Shown in pieces: positions 31,158 through 41,191 of a stretch of DNA of 64,000 nt. This DNA is from Akanthomyces muscarius (taxonomy: Eukaryota > Ascomycota > Sordariomycetes > Hypocreales > Cordycipitaceae). Location of the stretch: contig NC_079243.1 in the NCBI RefSeq assembly GCF_028009165.1, positions 4,154,001 to 4,218,000 of the forward strand. The letters are read 5' to 3'. Numbering within the stretch: position 1 is the stretch's first letter; each line of letters begins with the position of its first letter. The notes beneath the pieces were generated by a model, which searched no databases, was not told the origin of the DNA, and saw only the letters and a list, made by a program, of their open reading frames with translations. The translations under genes were made by a program, and so were the position numbers.

Positions 31158-32296
31158 CTATAGCCTCATGATGCGCCTCTGTGGATCAATGCCGCCTCTA
31201 AACATGTCCGCCACGATATTCCCCTTGACAATAGTCTCTTCAATGAGACCTTCCACGTTCTTTGGCTCAGCTCTTGCATACCACAAACCGTGGCCTGCGA
31301 ATGGATGCGGCGACCCATTCGCCAGTTTCTTTCCCGGAGGGATATAGATGATGATGTTGCCGGCAAACTTGTGTCCACCAATGTGGCTAATCACGCCCAC
31401 CCTCGCTGTGTCTTTTTGTGCGCTCGCTTCACCTTCTATTTGCTCTGCTTCCGGATCGGCCTGGACTTGGACCGGCCCCTGCAGCACCTCGACGCCTTTC
31501 CGCTCGAGCTGCTTCTCAAACTCGTCGCGCAAGAGCGGCCCAAGAATTCCGCAGCGCATGTCGCGCCCGCCATGGCCACAGATGAGTACCAGAGTATCGG
31601 TCACGTCCTGGACGCCGTGGAGTAGACTCTGGTAAGCGTCGTTGCGGGTGAGAATGTCACGATGCACAGGTGATAGACCGTCGTGGGCCGAGTGCAGTTT
31701 CTCTGGCAGCAGGTAGCCCTTGGCGAGGGCTTGAACGTGGTCAAAAGAGACGCGCGGGAGGAATGGGATGTATTTGAAGCTGGGGAGGAGGTACACGGAT
31801 GTGCTTTGCACCTCTGCGCGTGGCGGGACTGAGCTGGGTAATGAGCTGTTGACGAGCGCAACGTTGTGAAATGGCTGTTTAGTGTTAGCAGGGGTATTTA
31901 TCAACTGCGGCTTCGCAGCGAAAAATGAAATTAACTCACATCGGCATATGTGCCGCCTCGGCCGAATAGCTCTTTCAGATCAGCAGCCAAATTGTCGCCA
32001 CTGTTGTCCTCTTCAATTTTGGAAGGCCAATCTTCCTTGCCCGTGCAAATGAGCACCTGCTCCGCATAACCCGCAATAACACCATTGATTGGACTCTTGT
32101 AATCAATCTCGAGCCCCTCGGGCATCGCGGGCATCTCTGCGCACTCGCACGTCGGCGACGGACACGTAGGCACCGTCGGCAACGGCGGCGGCTTGGAGGC
32201 AAAGCTACGGCGCGCCGCCGCAGAAGCAAGCGAGGCCCTATTAACAGACTGCCATGTCTGGCGTGTTAATTGCCGCAGCACGAGCCGTTGCGACAT
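31158..32296 (-). CDS. aim32: Aim32-like mitochondrial thioredoxin-fold Fe-S protein
   Basis: Two exons, 32296-31940 and 31874-31158, with a 65-nt intron (GTGAGT..CTAAC..AACAG), give 357 aa. The N-terminus (MSQRLVLRQLTRQTWQSVNR, then ASLASAAARRSFAS) is a typical mitochondrial presequence. CPSPTCECAEM follows. The C-terminal domain has the sucrase/ferredoxin-like signature LVLICGHGGRDMRCGILGPLL and VGVISHIGGHKFAGNIIIYIPPG. Cys and His residues there are the expected ligands of a thioredoxin-like 2Fe-2S protein. In yeast, Aim32 acts in mitochondrial matrix and intermembrane-space redox quality control of import machinery. Family membership is clear from both signature blocks; the exact role is carried over from yeast. 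Confidence 0.9.
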
Positions 32297-32554
32297 TGTT
32301 GGCGACCTGCTTTTTGTTATGTTGAAAGGTGAAATTATGATTACGCATGGATTACGGGCCCTGTGATTTGCCCAAGCTCGGAGACCGATGGACGAGTGCC
32401 GTCACCAGCATTACTAAGGCTGCCACTTGCGAAGCCGACCACGCGCCCATTTGATGCAAAAAAAGAGGTTCGAAACTTGAATTTTGAAGAAAAGTAGATT
32501 ATTGAATAGGCCAAAAAGACAAAAAAAGAATACTTTACGCAGCGTAGAGGAAAT

Positions 32555-32626
32555 TGCGCGAACCGGGATTCGAACCCGGGTCGCGTGCTTGGGAAGCACG
32601 CATGCTAACCACTACACTATCCGCGC
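32555..32626 (-). tRNA. tRNA-Gly (anticodon CCC)
   Basis: On the minus strand a full cloverleaf can be drawn over 72 nt. The acceptor stem GCGCGGA pairs with TTCGCGC (one G-T pair) and the discriminator is A. The D arm matches box A (TAGTGTAGTGG). The anticodon stem CGTGC/GCACG encloses the loop TTCCCAA, so the anticodon is CCC (glycine, codon GGG). The T arm is CCGGG TTCGAAT CCCGG (box B). No intron is present. The gene lies about 215 bp upstream of get4 on the opposite strand. A T-run follows downstream on the minus strand (about 32521-32528), as expected for a Pol III terminator. Confidence 0.95.
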
Positions 32627-32841
32627 AGGATACGATGCCAAAAACTTTTTTAATCCCGACTATAAAGGTAATAAAAAAGCCCCACTTGGCGCCTTTTCGT
32701 GCCCCTCCAGTATCCACTTGCAGCGGGCAGCTCGAATAACCACCCGCCACCTCAACGTCAACCACGTCAAGCTCCAACAGCTGCGTCGACATCCACCGCC
32801 CCCCCGTAAAGCACATATCGACGGCGAAAGAATACGCCACC

Positions 32842-33910
32842 ATGGCAAGCAAGGTCGACCGTATCGTGGCGCGTCTGCAGCAAAAGATCGCTGATGGCGA
32901 CTACTACGAGGCGCAGCAGCAGACCCGCGTGGCGGCGTCACGTCACATCAAGACGCAGAACTGGCCGGCCGCCATCGACATCCTCTCGAGCGTCGCCCAG
33001 TCGCTCCTGAAGGCCGGCCAGGGCGGCAGCGGCGGCGACCTGTGCATCATGCTGCTGGATGTTTACAAGCAGGCCGAGCTCAAGCCCGACTCGACGAGCA
33101 AGGGCCGACTGCTGACGGCTCTGCGCCTCTTTGACGGCGAAGAGCCCACGCGCAAGAAGTTCATCACAGAAATGATGGCGTATGTATTTCTTGGTGCCAT
33201 GATCCTTTGGCATTGTCTATCATACTCTGGGTGTGCTAACAGCTAAATCTAGATGGTCGGCCAAGTTTGGCGAGTACCCCGCCGGCGACCCTGAGCTGCA
33301 CCACGTCGCCGGGTCCCTCTACGCCGCCGAGCACGAGACGTACGAGGCCGAGAAGCACCTGGTCCTCGGCACGCGCGACTCGGCTGAGGTGCTCTTCAAG
33401 ATGGAGTACGCCTGGTACAAGGAATCCGAGGCGCACACGGCGCCGCTGTACGCCGCCCGCGCCGTCCTGCCGTACCTGTTGGTCGGCAACGTGCGCGCGG
33501 CCAGCACCTGCTACCGGCTCTTCACCAGCGCGCTGAGCACCGACTTCCCGGGGCTGGGCGTGCAGGACGTGGCGACGTCGGGCTCGGATGTCCGCGTGTT
33601 CCCCAGCCTGCCGCTGCTCAACTTCCTCGGCCTGCTGCTGCTGGCGGTGCAGCGCGGCGCGCCCGAGGTGTACAAGGGGCTGGTGCAAAAGTACGCGGCG
33701 CAGATCAACGAAGTCGGCACGTGGGCCGAGGCGCTCGAGATGGTGGCGGAAATGTACTTTGGCATCCAGAAGCCGAGACAGAGCAACCCGCTCATGGACA
33801 TGATGAGCGGCCTGTTTGGGGGTGGTGGCGCGGGCGGTGCTGGTGGCCAGCAGCAACAGCAGAGGCGGAGACCAGGTCTGGGTGCGCCTACGGCCGAGGC
33901 GCTGGATTAG
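32842..33910 (+). CDS. get4: Get4, tail-anchored protein targeting factor
   Basis: Two exons, 32842-33179 and 33253-33910, with a 73-nt intron (GTATGT..TGCTAAC..TCTAG), give 331 aa. The chain is an all-helical repeat protein: DGDYYEAQQQTRVAASRHI near residue 18, then AAIDILSSVAQSLLKAGQGGSGGDL, and after the intron WSAKFGEYPAGDPELHHVAG. The later block WYKESEAHTAPLYAARAVLPYLLVGN is also typical. The end is Gly/Gln-rich and probably disordered. This is the DUF410/Get4 family. Get4 pairs with Get5 and passes tail-anchored membrane proteins from Sgt2 to Get3 for insertion in the ER. Length matches the family. Confidence 0.94.
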
Positions 33911-34022
33911 GGGGTGATGGCTGGGTTTTCTTTAGAGTAGTGAATTCAAAGCGTCATGATGGAGCTTTCCTTTCAACGGGGCAACGTGCTGGTGATGTCC
34001 ATGTAGACTTGGTAGAAGAGCT

Positions 34023-34752
34023 TCAGCCTCGCGGTGGTTCTCCGGGCTCAAACATCCAGTCGTCTTCCGCCAAAGCGTCAACCTTGGCACGCAGACTTGC
34101 GCGGACAGCCTCAAGCAGCTCTAAAAGAATGTCAGATGAAACCGCTGAAAGTGTGGGTGTTGCGATATAAATCATTTACCTTCAGGCTGGTCAGGGACGG
34201 TAGTATGGTTAATGCGATGCTGCTTCACAGCTTCAGCCAATCTCTGCCGCTCATCTATAACCCAAAAGTCAGGACATTTCAACCCAGGCAAGATTTAAAA
34301 GGGCTTTGCGTACGTTCTGTTTCTTGGCGCGCTTCTAGCGCCATCTCATCGATGTCATCAAACGACACCACCGGCGAGCCCTCGAGATCGATGTCGCCAT
34401 TCTGGTTGCGCACCACAATCTCGCAGAGCTCTGCGTGGAGAAGCTGCTGCTCCTCGGCCGCCAGACGCGCCGCGTCGACCTGCGCCGCTGTCGCCGCCGC
34501 TGCAGTCGCCGACGAAGCGGAAGAACTGCTCGCTGCGGCGCCCGTGGGCCGTCTGGTCAGATGGCTGCGGAAGAGGTTCGTCCTGTCTCGCGAGGTGGTG
34601 GGCGCCGCCTGGGCGTGGGACGACGACTGGTATGCTGGCGCCGACGCGCTGGCTGTGCCGGCCCGCGCGCGCTGCAGCGGTGGCGGGTGGTGGCCGTGGT
34701 GGTGGTGAGAGGCGCTGATGGTACGGTTGCGTTCATTCATGGCTGGCGTCAT
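34023..34752 (-). CDS. conserved-looking protein of unknown function, three exons
   Basis: Exons 34752-34314, 34254-34180 and 34120-34023 give 203 aa. Introns start GTACGC and GTAAAT and end TATAG and TTTAG, and the phases fit. The start is the ATG of MTPAMNERNRTISAS; another in-frame ATG lies four codons later. The N-terminal 90 residues are His-, Ser- and Ala-rich. A helical block (ARLAAEEQQLLHAELCEIVVRNQ) leads to an acidic patch (DIDLEGSPVVSFDDIDEMALEA). A further helix then precedes the end EDDWMFEPGEPPRG. Conservation-like character of the last 100 residues and neat splicing support a real gene. I do not recognise the family. Confidence 0.65.
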
Positions 34753-35244
34753 TCTTCGCTGCCCTGTATGCTGGACATTTGTGAAATACCTATAATGTTT
34801 GTGAGATGGCAAGAAAAAAGCAGACATGACCAAATTAGCAGGGGTAGGTAGCTCGCTGTTGTACTACAAGCCCTTGTAAACCGGCGCTAATATTGATTAC
34901 TGGCGTTGCACGGCGGCGAGTTTGGTGGGGCAACGGCCGCGCATTCGGGAATCGGATTTCCTCATGGCATCTGTCGAACAAGTCCAAAGACTCTTGCAGG
35001 CCCAAGATGTGGTTTGTGGACACAGTTCATCTCATGATGCCAGTGGGGCTTGCAAACGTCAACGCTTCATATTGTAAAATGACTATGCTAAAACTATTCG
35101 CGCCGGACCGTCCCAACCACATACAGCTAGCTGTACTCGTACACACTTTCGAGAGAAAAGTAGTATTCATTTTTGCTTTCAAAGAGTCGTATTACCACTG
35201 CGCATAGCTCAAGTAGGCTCGACGAAGCCTGCCGCTATTTGAAT
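34753..35244. other. intergenic
   Basis: Upstream region of the 34023 gene and 3' flank of vps68. A short frame at about 34893-35207 on the plus strand has no protein-like features. Nothing else is seen. Confidence 0.45.
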
Positions 35245-35944
35245 TTAGAGCGACAGGTTGTACGAGTATTCGTCTTCCATGTTTTGGGTGATCCATAGCA
35301 CCACGGAGCTATTGAAGGGTCAGTTCTCGTCCACTAGAGTAGTAAAATCCCATCGAAGGACGAAACGTACCTGAAGCCCACCAGGGCGTTACTGGCCAGC
35401 GTCTCGATGCCCATACTCAGCGCGGGGAAGCCGACGCTCGGCACAATGTACTTTAGCACAAACATCGCGACGCCGCCCGCCATGCCGCCCGCCAGGGCCG
35501 CGAAGCCGAGGAAGAGCACCACGCGGGCCTTCCAGGCGACGCCCGAGCCGCTGTAGCTGAACGAGTCGGCGCTCAGGCGCTGCTTCTCGACCGAGTTGAT
35601 GATGAGCATGCCGAGCGAGGAGAAGACGAGCGGCAGCCAGTCGACAAACTTGACGTGGATGTCGGAGCCGTTGCTGGCGGACTTGGACCACACGGCGGCG
35701 TCGAGCATGGTGTAAAAGGCGAGGGAGAACTGTACAAGGGCTGGTCAGCTGGTTTGCTCGGAGCTACGAGCTATGCGCCGGGCAGGTCGGATGCGCTGCG
35801 ACGGCGCACACTGGCGGACAAAGGATGATGACGAGCAAAGGGCAAACGTACCAAGCCTCCAGCCGTGTAGATGCCGGCGTTGCGCGCCCAGATGCTGTTG
35901 AGCCACTCGGGCTTGGTAAACTTCCAGAGACGGTCCTCCTCCAT
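35245..35944 (-). CDS. vps68: Vps68/TMEM50-family membrane protein
   Basis: Three exons, 35944-35852, 35729-35371 and 35308-35245, give 171 aa. The N-terminus MEEDRLWKFTKPEWLNSIWA is followed by four hydrophobic spans. The first includes RNAGIYTAGGLFSLAFYTMLDA across intron 1. The second is WLPLVFSSLGMLIINSV, a charged loop contains SGSGVAWKARVVLFLGFA, and the last reads SSVVLWITQNMEDEY across intron 2. These are the signatures of the UPF0220/TMEM50 family (yeast Vps68). In yeast, Vps68 joins Vps55 in endosome-to-vacuole trafficking. The protein is near family length (about 160-190 aa). Introns start GTACG and end TACAG and AATAG. Confidence 0.93.
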
Positions 35945-37041
35945 GATGTTGGGTCGCGGGAGCTTGAGCCGCCGGGTATCGTCGCGGAAAAGAAAGTTAA
36001 TGCGTAGAGTATCGAGCTAGTGCGTGAGGGCCTCTCGATAGCTTCGCAGTCGGTATCGTCAGCGGAAATGTGTTGTGTTGATGCAAATCGAGCTTCGGTC
36101 GTATGGTTTGGGGGCGTCGTCGCCGGAGGCTGGGAGCGGTTCCCGATGACGAAGACGGCGGGACGATGGAGTCACGTGTGCCTGAAACGGTGATGGGCTC
36201 GGGCGTGCTGGGGAATGAACAAAGCAAAGTACAGAGCAGGAAAGAAAAAGGGTTCCCTAAAGATAGAGCGAGTGTTTTTCCTTCGTGTGATTAATACTTG
36301 GTAAAATAAATTTATTGTCATGCCTTGTGATCCTGTCGTCAGGTTCGGCCACGGCCAAAACTGGAAAGTTCTGCCGCTAACAATGGCAGATCTGCCCAAG
36401 CACTGTAACTTATACCATTAGCACAGCGCAATGTCGGTTTTCAGCTAGATGACACACAGGGCCCACCCGAATGTTGATTCATAGTGTTATTGTTGCTATT
36501 GCTGCTGTTCATGGTAAGAACTATTACGCTGCTTTGTTCTCCTCTTTTAACACAATTTAGTATGTAGAAGCTGGAAGTGGTGATCGGGGGTCGTATCTAG
36601 GTGTTGGCTATCAGGAGCCAAATTTAGTGCCTTGACAGGTGGCGGGTCCTCTAATACCTTCGGGTGTCTAATTTTGCTTGCCGAGATACGCCCCTTGGAT
36701 ATGCGCCAGCCAGTATGCACTCCCGATCTGGCCTCAGTCAGTCATTGCTACAATCTGCACTGCCGAGCACTATAAATCATAAATAAGCTGCATCGTCTTT
36801 GGAAGCACTGTAACGTTAACCGAGCATTTACATGCAGCTTACAGTACCTATTCATACAACATGCCTGTGCGGCACCGATTTGACGAATCAGAGTCACAAT
36901 CTTACCAATTTCGGGGCCCCACTCGGCTCCGTCTTCGGCTTCGCGCAATACTCCAGAGTCAACTTTCTTTCCAAAATATAATCTTAGCGCAAGCTTCACC
37001 TTATCCTTTTTAACGTCGACCGCTCTTCAGTCTTGCGCGTC
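35945..37041. other. divergent promoter region of vps68 and lys4
   Basis: About 1.1 kb between oppositely oriented genes. No coding frame is convincing. Two TGACTCT elements close to lys4 are listed separately. Confidence 0.5.
36890..36961 (-). promoter_or_regulatory. two CPC1/Gcn4-like TGACTCT elements
   Basis: The minus strand reads TGACTCT at 36890-36896 and again at 36955-36961, 81-152 bp upstream of the ATG at 37042. Gcn4/CPC1 bZIP proteins of cross-pathway amino-acid control bind TGA(C/G)TCA; these match six of seven bases. Their position before a lysine-biosynthesis gene makes regulation by amino-acid starvation plausible, but it is inferred. Confidence 0.35.
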
Positions 37042-39529
37042 ATGTCGTACAGACCGGTTCGTCGTTTCACTCCACTGGTGTATCTACCATGCTAATTCCT
37101 CTTCTAGGTCGCTGCCTCTGCGCAATGGGCGCGCATGCTTAGCCGAGCTAGACATCCCATCGCGAGCACGATGATGGCCAGCCAGCGCTTCCCACGCTCA
37201 ACGCCCGTTTCTCGGCATGCACACTGCCAACTTCGCTTGATTGGCTCGACAACTACGAATCGCGCAAATTTGGCGACCGAATCTGCCACCGAGGCATCCT
37301 GGGCCGCTCCCCCGGCGGAGGAGAGACGAGGGCCCCAGACCCTCACCGAGAAGATTCTCCAGGACCACGCGGTCGGCGTTCCAAAGGGAAAGACTATCCG
37401 CAGTGGAAGCTTCGTGTCTGTGCGACCCTGGAAATGCATGACGCATGATAATACCTGGCCTGTGGCCAAGAAGTTCCAAGAGCTGCAGGCCCCGGGCCTC
37501 AAGGATCCTAACCAGATGGTTTTCGCTCTTGATCACGATGTCCAGAACAAATCGGAAGCGAATCTCAAAAAGTATGAACTAATCGAGGCGTTTGCGAAGA
37601 AGCACGGTGTTCCCTTTTATGGCGCCGGACACGGAATCTCTCACCAGGTTATGGTACGTTGTCTAGTTATTAAACTGGACTCGGATACTGACGTCTGAGC
37701 AGATTGAGGAGCTATATGTTTGGCCGGGCAAGCTATGCGTCGGCTCAGACTCGCATTCGACGAGCTATTCTGCGCTTGGGGCTGCAGGATTTTCCGTTGT
37801 GCGAACGGATGCCGCGGGCATCTGGGCGACGGGTGAGGCTTGGTTCCAAGTTCCTCCGGTTGCCAAGGTGAACTTCACCGGTATTCTGCCGCCTGGTGTG
37901 GCCGGAAAGGACGTTATTGTTGCCCTGTGCGGCCTGTTTCAGAGCGATGTGCTGAACCACGCCGTTGAGTTCTCCGGCTCGGAAGAGACCATGGCCAGCA
38001 TTCCGGTGGATGACAGAATCTCAATCAGCAACATGTGTACTGAATGGGGTGCGCTCACAGGACTGGTTAGTATCTGCATACTTCTCAAGTGAAAGGGGCA
38101 TCAGCTAATGATTCTCTTGTAATAGTTCCCAGTAGACAAGACTCTGGAGCGCTGGCTTCGGTACAAGGCGACCGAGGCGGCCATGTTCCCCGACCGCACC
38201 ACCAAGGAGAGAATTACACACGAAAAGGTTGACGAGCTCTATGCCAACCCCCCAAGGGCCGACCCTGACGCCCAGTACGCAAAACAACTCTACATTAACC
38301 TCTCCACGCTCTCGCCCTACGTTTCAGGCCCCAACTCGGTCAAGATCTCGACACCTTTAAACGAGCTCGCTCCTCAAGAGATCAAGATCAACAAGGCATA
38401 CATTGTGTCATGCACCAACAGCCGCGCCTCCGACATTGCGGCTGCCGCCAAAGTTTTCAAGGATGCGGCCGAGGTTAATGGTGGTAAGATTCCCAAGGTT
38501 GCCGAAGGCGTCAAACTTTACATCGCGGCTGCTTCAGCTCGTGAGCAGGAGGCTGCGGAGGATGCTGGCGACTGGCAAGTACTGGTTGAGGCTGGCGCCA
38601 TCGAGTTGCCAGCATCCTGTGGCCCATGCATCGGGCTCGGCACCGGTCTTCTGGAAGCCGGAGAGGTTGGCATCTCTGCCTCGAACCGTAACTTCAAGGG
38701 GCGCATGGGTAGTCGCGAGGCACTGGCCTACCTCTCGAGCCCCGAAGTCGTGGCCGCCAGCGCTCTTAGCGGCATGATTTCTGGGACGGATGCCTACCAA
38801 GTTCCGGAGAATTACAAGGGCGTGGAGCATGGCTACGGCACCGGCGCTCCGGAGACGGTGGAGAGCAAGCTCGGCAATATCCTCGAGCAGCTCGACTCTC
38901 TCATTGAGCGTGTCGAGTCCTCCGTTGGCGGCGAGTCGTCCGCGGAGAGCAGCACCAAGATCCTGCCTGGCTTCCCCGAGAAGATTACCGGCGAGATTGT
39001 CTTTTGCGACATGGACAATCTGGATACGGATAACATCTACGCAGGAAAGTACACCTACCAAGACGACATCACCAAGGAGACCATGGCTAAGGTCTGCATG
39101 GAAAACTACGACCCCAAATTTGGCGACATTGCCAAGCCCAACGACATTGTAGTGTCTGGCTTTAACTTTGGCTGCGGCTCGAGCCGTGAACAGGCAGCAA
39201 CGGCGCTTCTAGCCAAGGAGATTCCCCTCGTCGTGTCTGGAAGCTTTGGCAGCATCTTCTCCCGTAACAGCATCAACAATGGCCTGCTGGGTCTCGAGGT
39301 GCCGCGTCTGGTAGAGCGTCTGCGCGCGACGTTTACGGAAAAGATTCCGACGAGGCGCACTGGCTGGACTCTCACGTGGGACGTGGCCCGCAGCGTCGTC
39401 CAGGTGCAGGAAGGCGAGAGTGGTGAGACGTGGGAGGAAAAGGTGGGCGAGTTTCCGGAGAACCTGCAGGAGATTATCGCAAAAGGTGGCTTGGAGAAGT
39501 GGATCATGGATCAAGTGACTAAGGAATAA
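37042..39529 (+). CDS. lys4: mitochondrial homoaconitase (lysine biosynthesis)
   Basis: Preferred exons are 37042-37056, 37108-37653, 37703-38065 and 38126-39529, giving 775 aa. The first intron (GTTCGT..GCTAAT..TTCTAG) joins MSYRP to VAASAQWARM; alternatively translation starts at 37135 (761 aa). Either form has a basic mitochondrial presequence. Aconitase-fold motifs follow: LDHDVQNKSEANLKKY, GHGISHQVMIEELYVWPG across intron 2, GSDSHSTSYSALGAAGF, and the Fe-S cysteines in VSCTNSRASDI and ASCGPCIGLGTGLL. The swivel domain has GFNFGCGSSREQAATALLA. The set fits homoaconitase (Aspergillus LysF, yeast Lys4), which converts homoaconitate to homoisocitrate in the fungal alpha-aminoadipate pathway. 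Length equals that of known fungal enzymes. Confidence 0.93.
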
Positions 39530-40788
39530 AAGAGATACCAATGGAAATGTTGTTTAGCAGTTGAAAAGCTCAGTTGGGTGTGAGGTGTGGGCGCACTTCT
39601 GGCATATACAGTACAAGAAGCAATAAAGGCTACGTTCTTTTAGGCTCGAGTGTTGATGCTCTGCATCTGTACAGGTCCAAAACCCCTGCCAGCTTGAGGT
39701 GACTATTTGCCCTGGAGTCGTGTCAACGGTACTCTACCGCCTTACCAGTACTCTGCCATGGAGTGCATAAAGCAGGGAAAAAGAATCTAGTTCTAGCTAT
39801 GCGTCGTCTCTGTATCTGTTCGACAAGGGTGTCGCGACCATATCGTCGCGAGCGTTTGCAATTGTGCAACGAGGGCTACCGTCCGAGTCTCTTCGACAGT
39901 CTAAACGGTGACATGTACGCATAGTCTCGTTCGTTTCGGAACGGGGTTCGGACCTGTCTCTTCGGGGATAGGCCGCAGTCACCGTTCGAGTCAAGGTAAT
40001 TAAACCCGAATTCTTTTGAAACAAGGTTATGTAGAGCGATATAGTAGCAACCAGCTTTGTCTTTGCCTCACATGACCACAGAGCTCGCGGGAGCCTGGTG
40101 GACTGACCCGTCGCAAATTGTTGGTTCGAGCTGCGCCACTGCAGAACGGATGCCGCGGGCGACTGGTAATAAGGCCCAGTTCCAAAAACCACGTCACTGG
40201 CTGCCCGACGGCCTCTCCGAGCCCCTCTTGCACCCACCCTCCAGGTCGGTGCGTGGCACAGGCAATACGATGACATACTTGCCGAAACTCTTTCACAGCG
40301 TGATTCTACAACAAATGATTGACAAATGGTTTTTACTCTGCTCATGCAGTGGACTCACATCACACCAAGCTCGTCCTTCTCTACCGCAACTGAATTGCCG
40401 TGCCTTTTTTTAACCCTCACAGATTAGGTACATGACTCGGCCACTTAGCTCATACAAAGCTATTCGCAGTCATCATACAACTGCTTGTCTAGGTCGACTA
40501 CACCCTTTTTTATTATTTCTTCTTTCGTTTTTCTTTTCTCAAGTCTAGCCTCGCGCACTATAAAGGGTCGCTACGGGTGTGGGATCTTTATTTGTTCGCC
40601 GACAGCAAGAAGTGTTTAGACTTCTATATAGGTGATGTGTACTAGAATAACCGCCACATACTGTGGAAAGAGCAATGGTCTACATAAGGTCAGGTGGAGG
40701 TGATTACGTGACACCAAGTCCATACAGTATGGCGCGGTCCGGGTGGCGCGGGCCGGGACGGACTACTCGTGGAGGGCCAACTACTGGA

Positions 40789-41028
40789 CGTGCCACGGAG
40801 AAGCGACTTCCGAGACTTGGCTCGTCTACTTTTATTTAGTGGAGGCCCTGTTGCGATCATTGGGAATCATGGATACAGAGCGACATATAACTTTAATAAT
40901 AAGCTTAACGTGTCACGGAGAAATGATTTCCGAGACGTGGTTCGCCTACTTCTATTTTATGGAGGCATGAGTGCGATCATTAGAAATCACGAATGTAGAG
41001 CGGCATATAACTTGGATAATAAGTATAA
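40789..41028 (+). repeat. two-copy imperfect tandem duplication, 120-bp unit
   Basis: Bases 40789-40908 and 40909-41028 line up over their whole length with a period of 120 and no gaps (for example TTCCGAGAC at 40808 and 40928, and TGCGATCAT at 40852 and 40972). Roughly four in five positions agree. Many differences are C/T or G/A changes, as in AAGCGACTTC against AAATGATTTC. Neither copy carries an obvious gene. Confidence 0.8.
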
Positions 41029-41067
41029 GCTATATAGTGTATTCAAGTCGGTCGTTGTCTCTCTATC

Positions 41068-41076
41068 TATATAAAG
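41068..41076 (+). promoter_or_regulatory. TATA box of the 41192 gene
   Basis: TATATAAAG, 116-124 bp upstream of the ATG at 41192. An A/C-rich leader follows (CAACTCACAACATC region), as in strongly expressed fungal genes. Confidence 0.55.
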
Positions 41077-41191
41077 AGCTTGTTCTGCCCAAATCTACAT
41101 CAGAAACTACAAGCAACTCACAACATCTATAGTCATTCACTCACACCATTCTCTTTCCTTTACTAATTCAAACGAAACTCAACCGTCAAAG

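Larger units (their letters stand above)
39530..41191. other. intergenic region with duplicated segment
   Basis: About 1.65 kb without a convincing gene. Frames at about 39797-40345 on the minus strand lack motifs or splice partners. A 120-bp tandem duplication (40789) and a TATA box (41068) precede the next gene. Confidence 0.5.

Noticed and set aside
37803..40160. Exact 17-bp match between lys4 (37803-37819) and the intergenic region (40144-40160), as if a lys4 fragment had been copied
   Set aside because: The similarity does not extend on either side, and one such match is not unlikely by chance in a window of this size.
39797..40345. Minus-strand frames of 90-180 codons between lys4 and the 41192 gene
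   Set aside because: No domain, signal peptide or splice structure. Several frames overlap on the same strand, as expected by chance.
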